From the NCBI GenBank assembly GCA_029240105.1, contig JARBTR010000003.1:56411-120410 (forward strand): DNA of 64,000 bases, written 5' to 3'. The notes beneath the pieces are model-generated. The model had not been told where the DNA came from. It saw nothing but the letters and a program-made list of their open reading frames with translations, and did not search any database. Within the stretch, counting starts at the first letter, position 1, and each line of letters begins with the position of its first letter. Of the stretch, positions 1-12,784 are shown one piece after another. This stretch comes from Caryophanales bacterium (GTDB lineage: Bacteria > Bacillota > Bacilli > JARBTR01). Both the position numbers and the translations under genes were made by a program.

Positions 1-156
1 AATACAGTCGCTGAAAGAATGTATAGTGTCTTGAGGGAATTTGATCATACTGACGTAAATGTTATTTACGGTGAAACATTTAGTGTGGATGGTATTGGTA
101 GTGCAATTATGAATCGTCTACTAAAGGCAGCAGGGAATCATATTATTACTGAATAA
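1..156 (+). CDS. ywlC: Threonylcarbamoyl-AMP synthase (Sua5/YwlC family), 3' end only
   Basis: Frame 1 is open from the window edge to a TAA and gives about 51 residues that end in GEAIMNRL-like text (GSAIMNRLLKAAGN), the typical C-terminal tail of the long Sua5/YwlC proteins. These make threonylcarbamoyl-AMP for the t6A modification of ANN-decoding tRNAs in the cytoplasm. The catalytic YrdC domain lies upstream of the window, so the call rests on this tail and on order: in B. subtilis ywlC precedes mntP (ywlD), ywlE, rpiB, ywlG and glyA exactly as here. Partial because of the window boundary, not because it is broken. Confidence 0.8.
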   Translation, partial: NTVAERMYSVLREFDHTDVNVIYGETFSVDGIGSAIMNRLLKAAGNHIITE

Positions 157-256
157 AATCAAAGATGAATAAAAGTTATATCAAACAAGCTCGCAAATAA
201 TTCAAATTACGTATATTCATAAAGGACAACCCATAAGTTTTGTTGAGGTGTTCATT

Positions 257-811
257 TTGAGATATTTTTTTGAAATAGGATCTATTTTTTTACTAGCTAT
301 TGCGTTGGGAATGGATGCGTTTTCTGCTTGTTTAGGCATTGGTCTATATGGACTACGTTTAAGAAAAATTGTTATGATAAGCGTATTAATCGGTTTTTTT
401 CATGCGTTGATGCCTTTTCTTGGAATTGTGATTGGTGGATTCATAAATGGAGTTGTAGGGGAAATTGCTGTAATATCAAGTGGTGTAGTTTTAATTATAA
501 TAGGACTTGAAATGATTTCTTGGCTAATTTTCCCATCACAGAAGAAAGTAAAACCACCAGAAAATTTTGGTTTAATTTTGTTCGTTTTATCTGTAAGTTT
601 GGATAGTTTTTCTGTTGGATTGAGTCTAGGGATGATTGGACTAAGAGTAGCATTTACATTACTTGTTTTTGCGGGTGTAGCTACCATTATGAGTTTTTCT
701 GGTTTGATTTTAGGTAAAAAGATACAAATGATCTTTGGTCAATATGCTTGTGTGATTGGTGGATTCATACTAATCTTATTTGGTTTAAAATTTATACTTG
801 AATATCTTTAA
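257..811 (+). CDS. mntP: Manganese efflux pump MntP (YwlD)
   Basis: Small polytopic membrane protein of about 184 residues that exports Mn2+ and protects from manganese excess. Two internally related motifs are visible, GMDAFSACLGIG in the first half and LDSFSVGLSLG in the second; the paired acidic residues in such repeats are the family signature. Six hydrophobic segments fit the MntP fold. The ORF track starts at a GTG at 248, but that codon lies inside the ribosome binding site GAGGTG (245-250). The TTG at 257, six bases behind it, is the better start. It follows the ywlC end as in B. subtilis. No Mn-sensing riboswitch is recognisable in the short upstream gap. Confidence 0.9.
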   Translation: MRYFFEIGSIFLLAIALGMDAFSACLGIGLYGLRLRKIVMISVLIGFFHALMPFLGIVIGGFINGVVGEIAVISSGVVLIIIGLEMISWLIFPSQKKVKPPENFGLILFVLSVSLDSFSVGLSLGMIGLRVAFTLLVFAGVATIMSFSGLILGKKIQMIFGQYACVIGGFILILFGLKFILEYL

Positions 812-842
812 ATATGTATTATGAAAATTCGGAGAGAATTGA

Positions 843-1277
843 ATGAAAAAAATCCTTTTTGTTTGCACGGGTAATACGTGTAGAAGCCCTATGGCTGAAG
901 CTATTCTAAAGAGCAAAAATATTGCCAATATAGAAGTATGCTCCGCAGGCGTCTACGCTACGGAAGGCGACTTTGCATCCGAGCATGCTAAATCCATATT
1001 GAAGACAAAGAATATGTATTCTGAACATAAATCCAGACGATTATCTAGTGAATTACTCGATTGGGCTACATTCGTTCTTACGATGACTGAAGGGCATAAA
1101 AAAACCATTTTAATGGAGTATCCAGACTTCGCAAAAAAGACCTTTACACTTAAAAATTTTGTAGGAGAAACAAACCATGATATTGCAGATCCATACGGTG
1201 GAACTGAAAATGATTATCTTACAACCTTTCGAGAGTTAGAAAAATTGATAGAGAAACTCATTCAAAAATTAGGCTAG
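843..1277 (+). CDS. ywlE: Low-molecular-weight protein arginine phosphatase (YwlE type)
   Basis: A 144-residue member of the low-molecular-weight phosphatase family. The P-loop CTGNTCRSP at residues 8-16 carries the nucleophilic cysteine and the phosphate-binding arginine, and DPYGG near residue 118 holds the general-acid aspartate. In B. subtilis YwlE removes phosphate from phosphoarginine and so opposes the McsB kinase that marks proteins for ClpCP. The Thr within the P-loop (CTGNTCR) is the residue associated with arginine rather than tyrosine specificity in that protein. The ribosome binding site GGAGAG is well placed. Position between mntP and rpiB matches B. subtilis. Confidence 0.93.
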   Translation: MKKILFVCTGNTCRSPMAEAILKSKNIANIEVCSAGVYATEGDFASEHAKSILKTKNMYSEHKSRRLSSELLDWATFVLTMTEGHKKTILMEYPDFAKKTFTLKNFVGETNHDIADPYGGTENDYLTTFRELEKLIEKLIQKLG

Positions 1278-1330
1278 ATTTGCCATAATAGAGATGAGTA
1301 TAAAAGTAAATGAAAAGAGGAAATGAAAAA

Positions 1331-1771
1331 ATGAAAGTAGCAATTGCATCAGATCACGGAGGAATGAATATCCGTAAAGAAATCATGGCATTAATGGATG
1401 AATTAAATATTGAGTATATAGACTTTGGATGTGAAGCTGGTTGTTCGGTTGATTATCCAGATTACGCAATCCCAGTAGCTGAGAAAGTAGCAAGAGGGGA
1501 CTTTGATAGAGGAATACTAGTTTGTGGAACGGGTATCGGTATGAGTATTGCTGCGAATAAGGTAGAAGGCGTTCGTTGTGCCTTAGTGCATGATTGTTTC
1601 AGTGCACAAGCTACTCGTTCGCACAATGATAGTAATGTTTTAGCAATAGGTGAACGTGTTATAGGACCAGGTCTTGCTCGTGAGATAGCGAGGATTTGGT
1701 TAACCACACCTTTTGATGGTGGTCGTCATGAAACTCGTGTAAGTAAGATTAAAGCTTATGAGGCAAAATAA
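1331..1771 (+). CDS. rpiB: Ribose 5-phosphate isomerase B
   Basis: RpiB/LacAB sugar isomerase of about 146 residues that interconverts ribulose 5-phosphate and ribose 5-phosphate. The N-terminus [11 protein letters not shown] and the middle motif [17 protein letters not shown] are diagnostic; the cysteine of CGTG is the catalytic base in the family. The track start at 1310 is an ATG without a ribosome binding site. The ATG at 1331 follows AGAGG at a suitable distance and gives the usual N-terminus. The 3' end holds the ribosome binding site of the next gene (ywlG), so the two are probably translated from one message. Confidence 0.93.
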   Translation: MKVAIASDHGGMNIRKEIMALMDELNIEYIDFGCEAGCSVDYPDYAIPVAEKVARGDFDRGILVCGTGIGMSIAANKVEGVRCALVHDCFSAQATRSHNDSNVLAIGERVIGPGLAREIARIWLTTPFDGGRHETRVSKIKAYEAK

Positions 1772-1772
1772 A

Positions 1773-2309
1773 ATGACTACTATAATGGAACAGTTAAAGA
1801 CGTGTTTACATGAATTAAATGCAGAATTTCCAATGAACGAAGAACAGATTCTAGTAATAGGTTGTAGCACAAGTGAGGTTGCGGGTGAGCGTATTGGTAC
1901 TGCAGGTACTGAAGAAGTTGCTGAGACAATTTATAATACATTAATTGAGTTTCAAGAGCACACAAAGGTGCAACTTGCCTTTCAATGTTGTGAACATTTG
2001 AATCGTGCGCTAGTTATTTCTAATAAAACAGCAAAGGAAAATCGGTTGCCACAAGTTAGAGTTGTACCCGCACGAAATGCAGGGGGTGCATTAGCTACTA
2101 TTGCGTATAAAAATCTACCTGATGCAGTCATTGTGGAAAATATTCAAGCAGACGCTGGAATTGACATTGGTGATACGTTTATTGGTATGCATTTAAAACA
2201 AGTAGCAGTGCCGGTTCGGAGTTCAATTAAAGAAATTGGTAAAGCTCACATTTCAATGGCGATGACACGACCAAAACTTATTGGTGGGAATCGTGCTGTA
2301 TATGTATAA
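1773..2309 (+). CDS. ywlG: YwlG, TIGR01440/UPF0340 family protein
   Basis: A protein of about 178 residues matching YwlG of the UPF0340 family, cytoplasmic, with no established biochemical role. Recognisable segments are [16 protein letters not shown] near the start and the C-terminal [14 protein letters not shown] and [17 protein letters not shown]. The family is conserved between rpiB and glyA in Bacillales, as here. The ORF track begins at 1758 inside rpiB; the ATG at 1773, directly after the rpiB stop and nine bases behind GAGG, is preferred. A role should not be inferred from position alone. Confidence 0.85.
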   Translation: MTTIMEQLKTCLHELNAEFPMNEEQILVIGCSTSEVAGERIGTAGTEEVAETIYNTLIEFQEHTKVQLAFQCCEHLNRALVISNKTAKENRLPQVRVVPARNAGGALATIAYKNLPDAVIVENIQADAGIDIGDTFIGMHLKQVAVPVRSSIKEIGKAHISMAMTRPKLIGGNRAVYV

Positions 2310-2315
2310 AAATAT

Positions 2316-2349
2316 GGGGGAATTGGTTTTGTAGCTGATTTCCCTTTTT
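2316..2349 (+). terminator. Weak possible terminator after ywlG
   Basis: A GGGAA...TTCCC inverted repeat with a long loop is followed by TTTTTC just after the ywlG stop. The stem is short and the loop long, so this is a tentative call. Confidence 0.3.
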
Positions 2350-2457
2350 CAATTTAACCATGTTTAAAACTAACTAGTAAATTTAAGTTTTTCGGTTTAA
2401 AAATAAATCCCTTTCGTGTTACTATAAATTCAGATTTTGATATAGAGGAGCCTGAAA

Positions 2458-3699
2458 ATGGAAAATTTAAAGAAGCACGATCCTGAAATGTATGAAGTTA
2501 TTCAGCAAGAACTTGGAAGACAACGTGGAAAGATAGAATTAATTGCTTCTGAAAATTTTGTTAGTGAGTCCGTAATGGAAGCAATGGGCTCTATCCTTAC
2601 CAATAAATATGCTGAAGGATATCCATCTAAACGTTATTATGGCGGTTGTGAGTTTGTTGACGTGGTAGAAGATATAGCACGAGATCGCGCAAAAGAAATT
2701 TTTGGTGCAGATCATGTAAATGTTCAACCGCATTCAGGTGCACAAGCTAATATGGCTGTGTACTATGCTGTTCTAGAACAAGGGGATACTGTATTAGGGA
2801 TGAATCTTTCCCACGGTGGACACTTGACTCATGGTAGCCCAGTAAATTTTAGTGGTAAACAATATAAATTTGTGGAATACGGTGTGGATGAAAAGACACA
2901 CATGATTGACTATGAAATTGTACGAACAAAAGCGATTGAATGTAGACCAAAGCTTATTGTCGCAGGTGCATCTGCATATCCACGTGCTATAGATTTTGTA
3001 AAATTTAGAGAGATTGCAGACGAAGTTAGTGCATATTTAATGGTTGATATGGCACATATCGCAGGTCTTGTAGCAGCAGGTTTGCATATGAACCCAGTAC
3101 CTTACGCGGACTTTGTAACTACAACAACTCACAAAACATTACGCGGGCCTCGTGGTGGTATGATTCTGTGTAAAGAAGAATATGCAAAGCAAATTGATAA
3201 ATCTATTTTTCCAGGAATTCAAGGTGGCCCACTAATGCATGTTATTGCGGCAAAGGGAGTAGCTTTTAAAGAATGTCTTGAAGACAGTTTTAAAGAATAT
3301 GCTAAGAATATTTTGGCAAATGCAAAGCGTTTAGAAATAGCCTTAACTAAAGAAGGATTTAATCTAGTATCTGGCGGAACAGATAATCATTTGCTATTAA
3401 TTGACGTTCGTTCTACAGGTTTAACAGGTAAAGCAGCTGAACATATTTTAGATGAAATTGGAATTACGTGTAACAAAAATACAATACCATTTGAAACAGC
3501 TAGTCCATTTGTAACAAGTGGAATTAGAATTGGTACAGCAGCTGTAACAACACGTGGATTTGGTTTAGAAGAGATGGATGAAATTGCTGCTATTATGGCT
3601 ATAGCACTTTTAAATAGTGAAAGTGAAGAAATGTTAGCCAAAGCTAAAAATCGTGTTGAGAAATTAACAAGTAAGTTTGAAATGTATCCAAATTATTAG
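2458..3699 (+). CDS. glyA: Serine hydroxymethyltransferase
   Basis: PLP enzyme of 413 residues, the normal length for bacterial SHMT. It converts serine and tetrahydrofolate to glycine and 5,10-methylene-tetrahydrofolate, the main entry of one-carbon units. Seen in the sequence: [34 protein letters not shown], the PLP-lysine motif [14 protein letters not shown], and a canonical C-terminal domain. The ATG at 2458 follows GAGGAG-like sequence (AGAGGAG). It has its own terminator behind it, so upp is a separate unit. No convincing PurR box was found upstream, although glyA belongs to the PurR regulon in B. subtilis. Confidence 0.97.
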   Translation: MENLKKHDPEMYEVIQQELGRQRGKIELIASENFVSESVMEAMGSILTNKYAEGYPSKRYYGGCEFVDVVEDIARDRAKEIFGADHVNVQPHSGAQANMAVYYAVLEQGDTVLGMNLSHGGHLTHGSPVNFSGKQYKFVEYGVDEKTHMIDYEIVRTKAIECRPKLIVAGASAYPRAIDFVKFREIADEVSAYLMVDMAHIAGLVAAGLHMNPVPYADFVTTTTHKTLRGPRGGMILCKEEYAKQIDKSIFPGIQGGPLMHVIAAKGVAFKECLEDSFKEYAKNILANAKRLEIALTKEGFNLVSGGTDNHLLLIDVRSTGLTGKAAEHILDEIGITCNKNTIPFETASPFVTSGIRIGTAAVTTRGFGLEEMDEIAAIMAIALLNSESEEMLAKAKNRVEKLTSKFEMYPNY

Positions 3700-3703
3700 T
3701 TTT

Positions 3704-3730
3704 AAAAGGTAGGTAAATCCTACCTTTTTT
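3704..3730 (+). terminator. Rho-independent terminator of glyA
   Basis: AAAAGGTAGG and CCTACCTTTT form a ten-base-pair stem around the loop TAAAT, followed by a T run. It lies directly behind the glyA stop codon. Confidence 0.92.
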
Positions 3731-3751
3731 GTGTGTTTTAGCTTTTTTTCA

Positions 3752-3770
3752 TGCATTAAATTTTAATGCA
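3752..3770. promoter_or_regulatory. Perfect 19-nt palindrome before the upp promoter
   Basis: TGCATTAAA-T-TTTAATGCA is a perfect dyad ending five bases before the -35 box of upp. The location fits an operator or activator site. No known regulator motif was matched with confidence. Confidence 0.5.
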
Positions 3771-3775
3771 GAGTC

Positions 3776-3804
3776 TTGAACAAACCTTATATTTTCAGTA
3801 CAAT
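3776..3804 (+). promoter_or_regulatory. Probable sigma-A promoter of upp
   Basis: TTGAAC, a 17-base spacer and TACAAT match the vegetative consensus well. The transcript would contain a small hairpin, AGTCTT-TTTT-AAGACT (3811-3826), before the upp ribosome binding site. Confidence 0.65.
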
Positions 3805-3859
3805 AAACCGAGTCTTTTTTAAGACTTAATAGAATATATATTATGGAGGACAAATTTCT

Positions 3860-4489
3860 ATGGCAAAAGTACATGTTTTTGATCACCCACTAATCCAACA
3901 TAAGGTAACTATAATTCGTAAAGTAACGACTGGAACTAGAGAGTTTAGACAACTTGTTGATGAAGTTGCAATGTTAATGGCTTACGAAGTAACGCGTGAT
4001 TTACCTTTAGAGGATGTTGAAATTGAAACTCCAATTTGCAAAACGATTCAAAAACAGATCTCAGGAAAGAAATTAGGTTTGGTTCCGATTCTTCGTGCAG
4101 GTTTAGGAATGGTTGATGGAATGCTTAAAATGATTCCTACTGCAAAAGTTGGACACATAGGTTTGTACCGTGATCACGATACTCTTCAACCAGTAGAATA
4201 CTTTGTAAAGTTACCTTCTGATGTGGAAGAAAGAGAATTTATAGTAGTGGATCCCATGTTAGCGACTGGAGGATCTGCAATTGTAGCCATTCAATCATTA
4301 AAAAATCGTGGTGCAAAAAATATTAAATTTATGTGTTTAATTGCTGCTCCTGAAGGAGTAGAAACATTGAAGGAAGCACACCCTGATGTGGATATTTTTG
4401 TTGCGGTCCTTGATGAAAAACTAAATGAAATTGGCTATATTATTCCCGGACTTGGTGACGCTGGAGATAGATTGTTCGGTACTAAATAA
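3860..4489 (+). CDS. upp: Uracil phosphoribosyltransferase
   Basis: A 209-residue enzyme of pyrimidine salvage that makes UMP from uracil and PRPP. The PRPP-binding loop [11 protein letters not shown] and the uracil-binding C-terminal [13 protein letters not shown] are both intact, as is the N-terminal DHPLIQHK. Length equals that of the family. The ribosome binding site GGAGG sits eight bases before the ATG. It lies between glyA and atpI as in B. subtilis, with its own promoter upstream and terminator downstream. Confidence 0.97.
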   Translation: MAKVHVFDHPLIQHKVTIIRKVTTGTREFRQLVDEVAMLMAYEVTRDLPLEDVEIETPICKTIQKQISGKKLGLVPILRAGLGMVDGMLKMIPTAKVGHIGLYRDHDTLQPVEYFVKLPSDVEEREFIVVDPMLATGGSAIVAIQSLKNRGAKNIKFMCLIAAPEGVETLKEAHPDVDIFVAVLDEKLNEIGYIIPGLGDAGDRLFGTK

Positions 4490-4502
4490 TTAATTTTCAC
4501 AG

Positions 4503-4528
4503 AGCCGAGGTAATGCTCGGTTTTTTTT
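4503..4528 (+). terminator. Rho-independent terminator of upp
   Basis: CCGAG-GTAATG-CTCGG followed by eight T residues, immediately behind upp. Confidence 0.9.
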
Positions 4529-4530
4529 AC

Positions 4531-4601
4531 GCAAATGTGTTTAGCAAATGTGAATATCAAATGTGTAAATAATGTGAACATTTTTTTGTAGCTCAAATGT
4601 G
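4531..4601. repeat. Direct-repeat array (R/TCAAATGTG) upstream of the atp promoter
   Basis: The nonamer GCAAATGTG occurs at 4531 and 4544, TCAAATGTG at 4557 and 4593, and a degenerate ATAATGTG at 4569. The first three are spaced by exactly 13 bases. The array starts right after the upp terminator and ends about 25 bases before the -35 box of the atp operon, the place expected for activator binding. Half-sites such as ATGTGAA resemble the TTGTGAA boxes of ResD or Rex, but no full known operator is present. Confidence 0.7.
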
Positions 4602-4625
4602 GGATTGTTTTCGTCCAATGCCGCA

Positions 4626-4654
4626 TTGACTTTGACAAAAACGTCATGTATCCT
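4626..4654 (+). promoter_or_regulatory. Probable sigma-A promoter of the atp operon
   Basis: TTGACT, 17 bases and TATCCT, located about 90 bases before atpI. It is the best promoter between the upp terminator and atpI, and the repeat array lies just upstream of it. Confidence 0.65.
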
Positions 4655-4744
4655 TTTTATCAAAAGTGTTTTTTTTGTGAAGGAAATTTTAGTTAAATTA
4701 TTTCATTTGTTTTTCTTCATAGCCAGAAAGATGGTTGGAAAAAT

Positions 4745-5137
4745 ATGTATAATTTAGAAAATGTATTTCAAAGACAAAAAAAAATACTGGTATTACTCAT
4801 TTGCCTTTTTGCAATTCTCTCAGTTGTAACACCATTTAAATTTGAGTTCAGGGGACTATTTATAGGAACTATTGCATCCTTATTTAATCTCTGGATTTCT
4901 ATACATAAAATTATAGGGTTTAAGAAAATGGTGGTTGATGACGGAGAACAAGTATATTCGGTAGGCTTTCTCGAAAGAGTGATTTCCACAGCGATTGCTG
5001 TAGGATTAGCATTTCTTTTTCCGGAATTTCTATCTTTGTACTTTGTAATTACAGGTTTAGTGATGATGCATATCCTCATTGTAATTGATTTTGTAATCTT
5101 CATGATCTTTAGGAAGCAACGAAAGAGAGGTGAATAA
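4745..5137 (+). CDS. atpI: ATP synthase subunit I (AtpI/UncI)
   Basis: Hydrophobic protein of 130 residues with four predicted membrane segments, first gene of the atp operon. In the family AtpI assists assembly of the c-ring or Mg2+ supply and is not part of the finished enzyme. Sequence conservation in this family is low, so position directly before atpB and the four-helix profile carry the call. The ribosome binding site is weak compared with the following genes, which fits low expression of a non-stoichiometric factor. Only three bases separate its stop from the atpB start codon. Confidence 0.85.
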   Translation: MYNLENVFQRQKKILVLLICLFAILSVVTPFKFEFRGLFIGTIASLFNLWISIHKIIGFKKMVVDDGEQVYSVGFLERVISTAIAVGLAFLFPEFLSLYFVITGLVMMHILIVIDFVIFMIFRKQRKRGE

Positions 5138-5854
<717 letters not shown>

Positions 5855-5880
5855 TAAATAAATAAAAAATAATATTTTAG

Positions 5881-6108
<228 letters not shown>

Positions 6109-6122
6109 GAATCCAGTTAATC

Positions 6123-6148
6123 GGCGAAGATCTTTGTTGATCTTCGCC
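6123..6148 (+). other. Intra-operon hairpin between atpE and atpF
   Basis: GGCGAAGATC and GATCTTCGCC form a perfect ten-base-pair stem with a six-base loop (TTTGTT). Only TATTT follows, so it is not a good intrinsic terminator. It more likely stabilises the atpE message or sets an RNA end, which would fit the need for many more c than b subunits. Confidence 0.75.
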
Positions 6149-6265
6149 TATTTAAAAAGAAATGAGTTATAACAAATTTATAATTAAGATAAGTTTTAAT
6201 CCTTATTTAACAAAAGCGATTCTTTGAATTTTGCTTTTATTTCGCTTGAAAGGAGTGAAACCAGA

Positions 6266-6805
6266 GTGCTAATTAACTCTTTTGTACTAGGCTCTGAAGC
6301 TGCTGCTGAGCACGCTGCCTTACCATTAAACGTTGGCGACATTTTAATGACAGTAACAGCATTTTTGATTTTATTGTATTTGCTGAAAAAATATGCTTTT
6401 GGTCCGCTGATGGGTGTTATGAAAGAACGTGAAGCACATGTTGCAGATCAAATTGACTCCGCTGAAAAGAGTCGTGAAGAAACTGCTCGTCTTTTAGAAG
6501 AGCAACGTGCTTTATTAAAGCAAAGCCGTCAAGATGCACTTGCTAACATTGAAGAGTCACGAAAAATTGGTGAAAAAGAACGCGAACAAATCGTTACTTT
6601 CGCCCGCCAAGAAGCTGAAAAAATCACTGAAAAAGCAAAATCTGAAATTGAATACCAAACAAATCAAGCTATCCAAGCACTTCGCGAACAAACAGCACAA
6701 CTTTCTGTAGCGATTGCTTCTAAGGTAATTGGTCGTGAATTAAATGTTCAAGATCAACAAAAAATGATTGACGATTTATTACGCGAGGCAGGCGAAGGTA
6801 AATGA
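6266..6805 (+). CDS. atpF: ATP synthase F0 subunit b
   Basis: Peripheral stalk subunit of about 179 residues: one N-terminal membrane helix ([21 protein letters not shown]) and then a long charged coiled coil rich in Glu, Lys and Gln that reaches up to F1. The ORF track starts at a TTG at 6224 that has no ribosome binding site. The GTG at 6266 follows GAAAGGAG and gives the typical N-terminus [12 protein letters not shown]. The stop overlaps the next start (ATGA), so atpF and atpH are translationally coupled. Confidence 0.95.
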   Translation: MLINSFVLGSEAAAEHAALPLNVGDILMTVTAFLILLYLLKKYAFGPLMGVMKEREAHVADQIDSAEKSREETARLLEEQRALLKQSRQDALANIEESRKIGEKEREQIVTFARQEAEKITEKAKSEIEYQTNQAIQALREQTAQLSVAIASKVIGRELNVQDQQKMIDDLLREAGEGK

Positions 6806-7338
6806 GTAATAGAGTAGCGGCAAAACGTTACGCAATCGCCCTTTTCCAACTTGCAAAAGAAAAGAACTTGCTTGAAAGCCTAGAATCAGAAGCTCGTGTT
6901 ATAGGTGAAGTATTTAAAAATGAACAAGAAGCATTTTTGGTTTTTTCTAATCCCAATCTTACTGCTGTAAAGAAAAAGGAGTTCATTACTAATTGTCTTC
7001 CTAATTTGTCAGCTGAATTAAAGAATCTTTTAATGATTCTAGTAGATCGTAAAAGAGAAAGTAGTTTACTAGAAGTTATTGAGTATTTCTTAAAATTGGT
7101 AATTGCAGAAAATGATCAAGAAGAGGCCTTTGTTTACTCTGCTAAACCATTAACAGAATCTGAAGAAAAAGAAATTTCTGCAGTTTTTTCAAAGAAAGTC
7201 GGAAAGAAAGCGTTGCGAATTGAAAACATTGTCCAACCAGAAATGTTGGGAGGGCTTAAAATTCGCATTGGTAACCTAATTTTTGATGGTTCATTAAGTG
7301 GACAATTATCACGCTTACACCGTCATATTCTAAAATAA
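6802..7338 (+). CDS. atpH: ATP synthase F1 subunit delta
   Basis: OSCP/delta subunit of 178 residues that joins the b stalk to the top of F1. N-terminal [17 protein letters not shown] and the C-terminal [20 protein letters not shown] are family signatures. Its ATG overlaps the atpF stop by four bases. Length is standard. The stretch of 112 bases between its stop and the atpA ATG is unusual within an otherwise tight operon but contains no clear terminator. Confidence 0.95.
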   Translation: MSNRVAAKRYAIALFQLAKEKNLLESLESEARVIGEVFKNEQEAFLVFSNPNLTAVKKKEFITNCLPNLSAELKNLLMILVDRKRESSLLEVIEYFLKLVIAENDQEEAFVYSAKPLTESEEKEISAVFSKKVGKKALRIENIVQPEMLGGLKIRIGNLIFDGSLSGQLSRLHRHILK

Positions 7339-7387
7339 TAAAAATTCGGACTAAAAAATCTGACATCTGTTTGAAAAAGTCATGTAG

Positions 7388-8959
<1,572 letters not shown>

Positions 8960-8989
8960 TAAGTAAGGCAATTTAACAGGAGAAGGTGA

Positions 8990-9856
<867 letters not shown>

Positions 9857-9887
9857 ACAAATGAATTGTTTAATAACGGCACACTGA

Positions 9888-11306
<1,419 letters not shown>

Positions 11307-11333
11307 TCAGGGACCTGAGGAGGCTGAAATATA

Positions 11334-11738
11334 ATGAAAAAATTTCATTTATCTGTGGTAACGCCTGACGGGCCAGTAGTTGATGGGGAATATGAGATTA
11401 TAGTAGCTCAAACTGAAAGTGGAAAGATTGGAATTTTAGCCAATCATATTCCACTAGTTGCCCCACTAATGATAGGTTCTGTTAGTATAAAAAATGAAGA
11501 GAAGAAGCAATGGTTAGCCGTTTCTTCTGGATTCATTGAAGTGAGCGGTAAAAATGTTTCTGTACTAGTTCAATCAGCAGAACTAGCTGATTCAATTGAT
11601 CTAGCTCGCGCAGAAGCGGCGAGAAAACGTGCTGAGGCTCGTGTACAAGCAAAAACATCGGATATAGATATAGCTCGTGCTAATTTAGCGCTTCAAAGGG
11701 CAATAAACCGTATCAACGTTGTAAATCAACATTTATAA
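11334..11738 (+). CDS. atpC: ATP synthase F1 subunit epsilon
   Basis: 134 residues: N-terminal beta-sandwich (LSVVTPDGPVVDGEYE, TESGKIGILANHIPLVAPL) and C-terminal helical hairpin (ARAEAARKRAEARVQ) that can act as an inhibitory arm on F1. Last gene of the atp operon, followed by a strong terminator, so the nuo genes behind it form a separate transcript. Confidence 0.96.
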   Translation: MKKFHLSVVTPDGPVVDGEYEIIVAQTESGKIGILANHIPLVAPLMIGSVSIKNEEKKQWLAVSSGFIEVSGKNVSVLVQSAELADSIDLARAEAARKRAEARVQAKTSDIDIARANLALQRAINRINVVNQHL

Positions 11739-11745
11739 AATTAGT

Positions 11746-11776
11746 AACTCCAAGGACAATTGCCTTGGAGTTTTTT
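11746..11776 (+). terminator. Rho-independent terminator of the atp operon
   Basis: AACTCCAAGG and CCTTGGAGTT pair over ten bases, followed by TTTTTA. Lies eight bases behind atpC. Confidence 0.92.
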
Positions 11777-11827
11777 ATATTTAAAGAACTTGTAATGAAG
11801 TTGTAATTGAATACGCAATAGGGTTTG

Positions 11828-11856
11828 TCGACACAAAATTTTAACAATGTTATAAT
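11828..11856 (+). promoter_or_regulatory. Probable sigma-A promoter of the nuo operon
   Basis: TCGACA, 17 bases and a perfect TATAAT, about 50 bases before nuoA. Just upstream is a direct repeat TTGTAAT at 11790 and 11801 (11-base spacing) that could be a regulator site. Confidence 0.7.
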
Positions 11857-11906
11857 GATGTTTAACAAATTTGGAAATACTTTTGGATATGTTAGGAGGA
11901 AACAGC

Positions 11907-12281
11907 ATGTCTTCGTTGAATTGGTATCAAAACAATTACGTAATCGTGCTGGTCTTTTTAATCCTTGGAATATTGTTGCCGATCGTAGCATTATTTTTAG
12001 GGAAATTGTTACGACCGCATAAGCCTATTCATGCAAAATATACAACTTATGAAAGTGGAAATGAACCATTTGGTGATGCTCGAGTTCAGTTTAATGTTCG
12101 CTATTATATGTTCGCACTTATGTTTGTCATTTTTTCAGTTGAAACGATTTTTCTATACCCTTGGGCAGTAGCATATAAAAAACTTGGCGTTTTTGCGTTG
12201 GTAGAGATGCTAGTATTTGTAGTTATGCTTGTAATTGGCCTTGTTTATGCATGGAAAAAGAAGGTGTTAAGATGGACATAA
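11907..12281 (+). CDS. nuoA: Complex I subunit NuoA (NADH-quinone oxidoreductase subunit A)
   Basis: Three-helix membrane subunit of 124 residues. The loop [24 protein letters not shown] after helix 1 is the conserved NuoA/ND3 loop at the quinone site junction. The track start at 11871 is replaced by ATG 11907, which follows TTAGGAGGA at six bases. First gene of an eleven-gene operon nuoABCDHIJKLMN. Its 3' end overlaps the nuoB start by ten bases. Confidence 0.95.
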   Translation: MSSLNWYQNNYVIVLVFLILGILLPIVALFLGKLLRPHKPIHAKYTTYESGNEPFGDARVQFNVRYYMFALMFVIFSVETIFLYPWAVAYKKLGVFALVEMLVFVVMLVIGLVYAWKKKVLRWT

Positions 12282-12784
12282 ATTTAGATGGAATTTCACC
12301 AAAAGAAGTAGCAGAATTAGAGAAGAGTGTTATTTTTTCAACAATAGATCAAGTAAAAGCTTGGGCAAGAAGTAATTCGATTTATCCCCTAACTTTTGGT
12401 TTGGCTTGTTGTGCAATCGAGATGATGGCGGTAGGTTCTTCTCATTATGATTTGGATCGGTCTGGCTCCTTCTTTCGTACCTCTCCAAGACAATCTGATT
12501 GTATGATTGTATCAGGAACAGTAACAAAAAAAATGGCTCCAATTTTGCGTAGACTATATGATCAAATGCCAGAACCCAAATGGGTAATTGCAATGGGATC
12601 CTGCGCAACGGCAGGTGGCCCATACATTAAATCTTATAACGTTGTTAACGGCGTCGATAAAATAGTTCCAGTGGATGTGTATATACCAGGGTGTCCGCCT
12701 CATCCTGCAGCATTAATATATGGAATCAATAAGTTAAAAGAAAAAATTCGTTATGAAGCTAAAACAGGTAAGAAGGTGAATTAA
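12272..12784 (+). CDS. nuoB: Complex I subunit NuoB
   Basis: About 170 residues; carries the terminal iron-sulfur cluster N2. The ligands are visible as the tandem cysteines in [11 protein letters not shown], the cysteine of GSCATAGG and that of [11 protein letters not shown]2 passes electrons to quinone. The ATG at 12272 follows AAGGTG inside nuoA and is preferred to the upstream ATG at 12251. Ends directly before the nuoC TTG codon. Confidence 0.95.
   Translation: MDINLDGISPKEVAELEKSVIFSTIDQVKAWARSNSIYPLTFGLACCAIEMMAVGSSHYDLDRSGSFFRTSPRQSDCMIVSGTVTKKMAPILRRLYDQMPEPKWVIAMGSCATAGGPYIKSYNVVNGVDKIVPVDVYIPGCPPHPAALIYGINKLKEKIRYEAKTGKKVN

Noticed and set aside
2350-2457. PurR box before glyA
   Set aside because: No good match to the CCGAAC-type PurBox could be seen.
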